Shown: positions 42,576 through 45,080 of the stretch, piece after piece
How the letters are laid out: each line of letters begins with the position of its first letter
Numbering within the stretch: the stretch's first letter is position 1
DNA from: Paenibacillus fonticola DSM 21315
GTDB lineage: Bacteria; Bacillota; Bacilli; Paenibacillales; Paenibacillaceae
Assembly (NCBI RefSeq): GCF_000381905.1
Contig: NZ_KB907285.1
Coordinates: 2,131 to 47,210 of the forward strand
Direction: 5' to 3'
Length of the DNA stretch: 45,080 nucleotides
Position numbers and translations under genes: made by a program
The notes under the pieces: model-generated
What the model was told of the DNA's origin: nothing
Database searches by the model: none
What the model saw: the letters and a program-made list of their open reading frames with translations, nothing else

Positions 42576-44225
42576 TTGGGAGAGAATAATGACATGAAGA
42601 TACCTCACGAACACGACGTAAAGCGTGAGACGTTGACAACACGCCAAGGCCATCCGGTAAAAGATAACCAAAACATCCGCACGATTGGTGACCGCGGTCC
42701 AGCCATGCTTGAGAATTACCATTTTATCGAGAAGATTTCCCATTTTGACCGCGAAGAGGTGCCGGAGCGGGTTGTACATGCCCGCGGGAGTGGAGCATTC
42801 GGGTATTTCGAAACCTACGGGAAAGTTGGAGATGAGCCGGTAGAGAAATATACCCGAGCCAAGGTCTTCTCTGGCGCCGGAAAAAGAACACCGCTGATGG
42901 TTCGATTCTCCACGGTAGCAGGAGCTAAGGACTCGCCGGAAACCGCACGTGACCCGCGGGGGTTCGCTGTGAAAATGTATACCGAAGACGGCAACTGGGA
43001 TTTGGTAGGCAACAATCTCAAAATATTTTTCATACGTGACGCGATGAAATTCCCTGATATGATTCACGCTTTTAAAGCAGACCCTGCTTCGAACGTGTCG
43101 CATCCCCAGCGGATGTTTGACTTTGTCTCCCGTTCGCCTGAAGCAACGCATATGATTACCTTCCTGTTCTCTCCATGGGGCATTCCGGCAACATACCGCC
43201 ACATGCAGGGTTCTGGCGTCAACACCTACAAATGGGTCAATGACAAGGGCGAAGCTGTACTCGTGAAGTATCACTGGGAGCCAAAGCAAGGGATCCGCAA
43301 CTTGACGCAAGAAGAAGCAAATGAAATCCAAGCAAAAAATGTCGGCCATGCAACGCAAGATCTATATGAAGCGATTGAACGCGGAGATTATCCGGAATGG
43401 GAGCTCTTCGTCCAGATCATGGAGGACGGGTATCATCCGGAGCTGGATTTTGATCCGCTCGATGATACGAAGCTATGGCCAGAGGATAAGTTCCCATGGC
43501 TGCCGCTCGGCCGAATGGTACTTGATCGCAATCCCGTCGATTTTCACGCGGAAATTGAGCAAGCCGCCTTTGGTACCGGGGTGCTGGTCGATGGGATGGA
43601 TTTCTCCGACGACAAAATGCTGCAGGGCCGTACCTTCTCTTACTCCGATACGCAGCGCTACCGCGTGGGCGCAAACTATTTGAAATTGCCGGTGAACGCG
43701 CCGAAGACAGCGGTGCGTACGAATCAGCATCGCGGTCAAATGGATGTCCGTGACCCGAAGGAATCCGGAGAAAATCCGCATATTAATTACGAGCCTTCTA
43801 TGATTGGCGGCTATCAGGAAGCCGGTCAGCAGGACCGTCCACAGCATCGTCCGACGTATAATGCGGCGGCCATGAGCGCACCGATCGATCGGCCCAATAA
43901 CTATGGGCAGGCAGGCGATACATACCGCTCATTTGAGGAATGGGAGCGCGATGAGCTGATTAAGAACCTATCCGAAGCGCTTGCGGTATGCGACAAACGA
44001 ATTCAAGAGGCCATGATCCATCATTTCACACAGGCGGATGAAGATTATGGCCGCCGCGTTAAGGAAGGGATCGACAGGGTCATGAAAGAAATACAGGGTA
44101 TGAAGAAGGATGAACAGCTCCCTGGCCGTGAATCCGGCCAGACGAAATATGGCCAAGGCTCATTAGCCGCAAACGAGGCCACCAAAGAGGCTGTGGAGAA
44201 AAGCCACGAAGCTGATCCTTATTGA
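42576..44225 (+). CDS. Haem catalase, KatX-like
   Basis: This monofunctional haem catalase has 549 aa from the TTG at 42576 (AAAGGAGG 7 nt upstream). It carries the distal His in VVHARGSGAFGYFE, the distal Asn in GNNLKIFFIRDAMKFPDMIH and the proximal Tyr of RTFSYSDTQRYRVG. It converts hydrogen peroxide to water and oxygen. The length and the C-terminal extension (about 500-549, rich in Lys, Gln and Glu) are like spore/stress catalases such as KatX of Bacillus, not the shorter KatA. Expression may be regulated through the dyad in its promoter. Confidence 0.95.
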   Translation: MGENNDMKIPHEHDVKRETLTTRQGHPVKDNQNIRTIGDRGPAMLENYHFIEKISHFDREEVPERVVHARGSGAFGYFETYGKVGDEPVEKYTRAKVFSGAGKRTPLMVRFSTVAGAKDSPETARDPRGFAVKMYTEDGNWDLVGNNLKIFFIRDAMKFPDMIHAFKADPASNVSHPQRMFDFVSRSPEATHMITFLFSPWGIPATYRHMQGSGVNTYKWVNDKGEAVLVKYHWEPKQGIRNLTQEEANEIQAKNVGHATQDLYEAIERGDYPEWELFVQIMEDGYHPELDFDPLDDTKLWPEDKFPWLPLGRMVLDRNPVDFHAEIEQAAFGTGVLVDGMDFSDDKMLQGRTFSYSDTQRYRVGANYLKLPVNAPKTAVRTNQHRGQMDVRDPKESGENPHINYEPSMIGGYQEAGQQDRPQHRPTYNAAAMSAPIDRPNNYGQAGDTYRSFEEWERDELIKNLSEALAVCDKRIQEAMIHHFTQADEDYGRRVKEGIDRVMKEIQGMKKDEQLPGRESGQTKYGQGSLAANEATKEAVEKSHEADPY

Positions 44226-44233
44226 CGTTATAA

Positions 44234-44272
44234 AAGGCTGCTGGCGTCCGTAAACACGGTCGCGGCAGCCTT
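44234..44272 (+). terminator. Terminator after the catalase gene
   Basis: AAGGCTGC (44234-44241) and GCAGCCTT (44265-44272) form a stem with an inner CCGT/ACGG stem; TTGTTATTTT follows. Confidence 0.8.
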
Positions 44273-44435
44273 GTTATTTTCTCGCCCATTGTGCTGCTGT
44301 AAAACCAGCTCTCTTCTCCTTATGATTTCCAGCTGGCTTCCCCAATACGGCAAGCGGATCAGAAGTCAGCCCGTAAAAGGAATCGAGTGATTATTATTTG
44401 CACCGCCCGACAGCTTGTTGATATCAACCTCTTTG

Positions 44436-44455
44436 CCGTCCATCCATACGGACGG
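44436..44455. repeat. Small hairpin next to the dead IS200 element
   Basis: CCGTCC (44436-44441) and GGACGG (44450-44455) form a 6-bp stem with an 8-nt loop, 16 nt from the 3' end of the transposase remnant. IS200 elements carry end hairpins, so this may be one of them. The stretch 44276-44435 shows no gene. Confidence 0.35.
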
Positions 44456-44470
44456 GGGGGAGGACGGGCT

Positions 44471-44713
44471 GGATCGCCCTTTCCCCTCAGCTTCACTATG
44501 CCCTGATCATGTGCTTCTTGTTCACGAATGTATTTCGCTACAGTTTCGTTACAGTTGCTTCATTTAGGCCCACTGTACTTTCATCATATCCTTCTGCCCA
44601 GAATTTTCGATTCCCATATTTATACTTTAACTGCGCATGCTTCTCAAAGATCTTAACGAACTTTTCCCCTTTAGATGTCCCATAAAGGACGACACAGATA
44701 TCTTTGGCGGAAT
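44471..44713 (-). mobile_element. Remnant of an IS200/IS605-type TnpA transposase
   Basis: The C-terminal half of a Y1 transposase is spread over three frames: IPPKISVSSFMGHLKGKS, then KIFEKHAQLKYKYGNRKFWA plus EGYDESTVGLNEATV, then AKYIREQEAHD. This is the pattern of IS200 TnpA (SIPPKISVSSFMGYLKGKS, YKYGNRxFWxxGYYVxTVG, KYIxEQEAHD). The catalytic Tyr in GYYV is here GYDE, and two frameshifts break the gene, so it cannot transpose. The N-terminal half is missing. Confidence 0.8.
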
Positions 44714-45080
44714 CGCAGAACGTGAACGAAATTTTATAACGAAGCGTATGATCGCTATCTGTGTAAAAATAACCCTTCCCAAAATATAACGAAGCTGGGT
44801 AACGTTATTTCAGTCTTTTCTGCTCCAAACAGAGGATAAACGGCAAATAGAGTGGCTGAGATTCGTTGCTATGAACGTTTTTGTCAAACCCTCCATTTTT
44901 TCTGCCTGAGCACGTGGCGCGAGAGCAAACATGCGAGCGACGGTCGGCACGCTGCTATCCGTGGGTTGGGTACCACATGTTATGCCTTCGTCAAGGAGAG
45001 CTTTTGCAAGCTAGAAACGCACGTTCAGTTCTTGGCAAACCTAGTGCAAACGAATCACGCATATTCTCTCCCGAACCTTC
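44714..45080. other. Right end without recognisable gene
   Basis: No gene is identified. On the minus strand a stop-free stretch around 44860-45020 reads LAKALLDEGITCGTQPTDSS and then VPTVARMFALAPRAQAEKME, which does not match a family I know and lacks a ribosome site in the window. It may continue a gene beyond the edge or be another remnant. Confidence 0.4.

Noticed and set aside
42555..43358. 267-aa minus-strand frame opposite the catalase
   Set aside because: Antisense of a highly conserved catalase with no family resemblance and a codon pattern that mirrors the plus-strand gene.
1..45080. tRNA and rRNA genes
   Set aside because: I saw no tRNA-like cloverleaf or rRNA-like sequence while reading; a covariance-model scan would settle it.

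Overview
The window looks like a chromosomal segment of a low-to-mid GC, Gram-positive, endospore-former-type bacterium, most likely Paenibacillus. This rests on strong AGGAGG-type ribosome sites, frequent TTG/GTG starts, the gene families present (copper-amine-oxidase-like stalk protein, MocR, PadR/DUF1048/ABC operon, DUF6254, a 7TM hybrid kinase, a KatX-like catalase) and interspersed intergenic repeats. No rRNA, tRNA, CRISPR array or intact prophage was seen. The genus is an inference from gene content.

Layout. 1-2098 (minus) is the first C-A module of a nonribosomal peptide synthetase running off the left edge. It abuts a broken DUF47 gene and an intact Pit phosphate permease (2.4-3.7 kb). 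A solitary, AT-rich SMEK-domain gene (3.7-4.6 kb) follows, with a palindrome-bearing leader and a possible micro-ORF. Next come an ECF sigma/anti-sigma pair (5.0-6.0 kb), a ChbG/YdjC deacetylase remnant, a secreted stalk-domain protein and EcsC. 8.9-11.1 kb is a tightly overlapping PadR-DUF1048-ABC ATPase-ABC permease operon. 11.4-19.9 kb is a mosaic: methyltransferase, lipoprotein, 7-repeat RCC1-like protein, CueP copper lipoprotein, LysR, DinB-like, NTF2-like, DUF2200, an SDR and a Pro/Gly-rich small protein. 20.0-22.6 kb is rifampin phosphotransferase (rph) interrupted by one in-frame TGA. 22.9-29.4 kb has an aldo/keto reductase divergent from a MocR regulator, a conserved hypothetical behind a twin-operator promoter, VOC, DJ-1/PfpI and VanY-type proteins. 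29.5-32.6 kb is a hybrid kinase with two kinase modules. 32.8-41.8 kb holds amidase, MGT-type glycosyltransferase, DUF6254, GNAT, an HMCES/YedK variant, a second SDR behind an AraC regulator, and a ROK-MFS pair. 42.6-44.2 kb is a catalase preceded by a minisatellite. A dead IS200 transposase lies near the right edge.

A theme is gene decay. At least nine recognisable gene stumps or broken genes (DUF47, ChbG, MsbA-type ABC exporter, BBE-domain oxidase, AraC, aldo/keto reductase, WYL regulator, solute-binding protein, IS200 TnpA), plus rph with a nonsense codon, sit between intact genes. They are mostly short 3' ends next to a surviving neighbour, which fits a history of deletion and cassette turnover.

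Functionally the intact genes are accessory: envelope stress (ECF, EcsC, VanY), drug handling (DrrAB-like ABC, rph, MGT, MFS), redox and copper (catalase, CueP, DJ-1, SDR/AKR) and small-molecule regulators paired with their targets. The strongest candidate for something little described is the SMEK-domain gene with its operator/leader region. The most readily testable oddities are the rph nonsense codon, the HMCES-like protein with substituted catalytic residues, and the twin-operator promoter at 26.4 kb.
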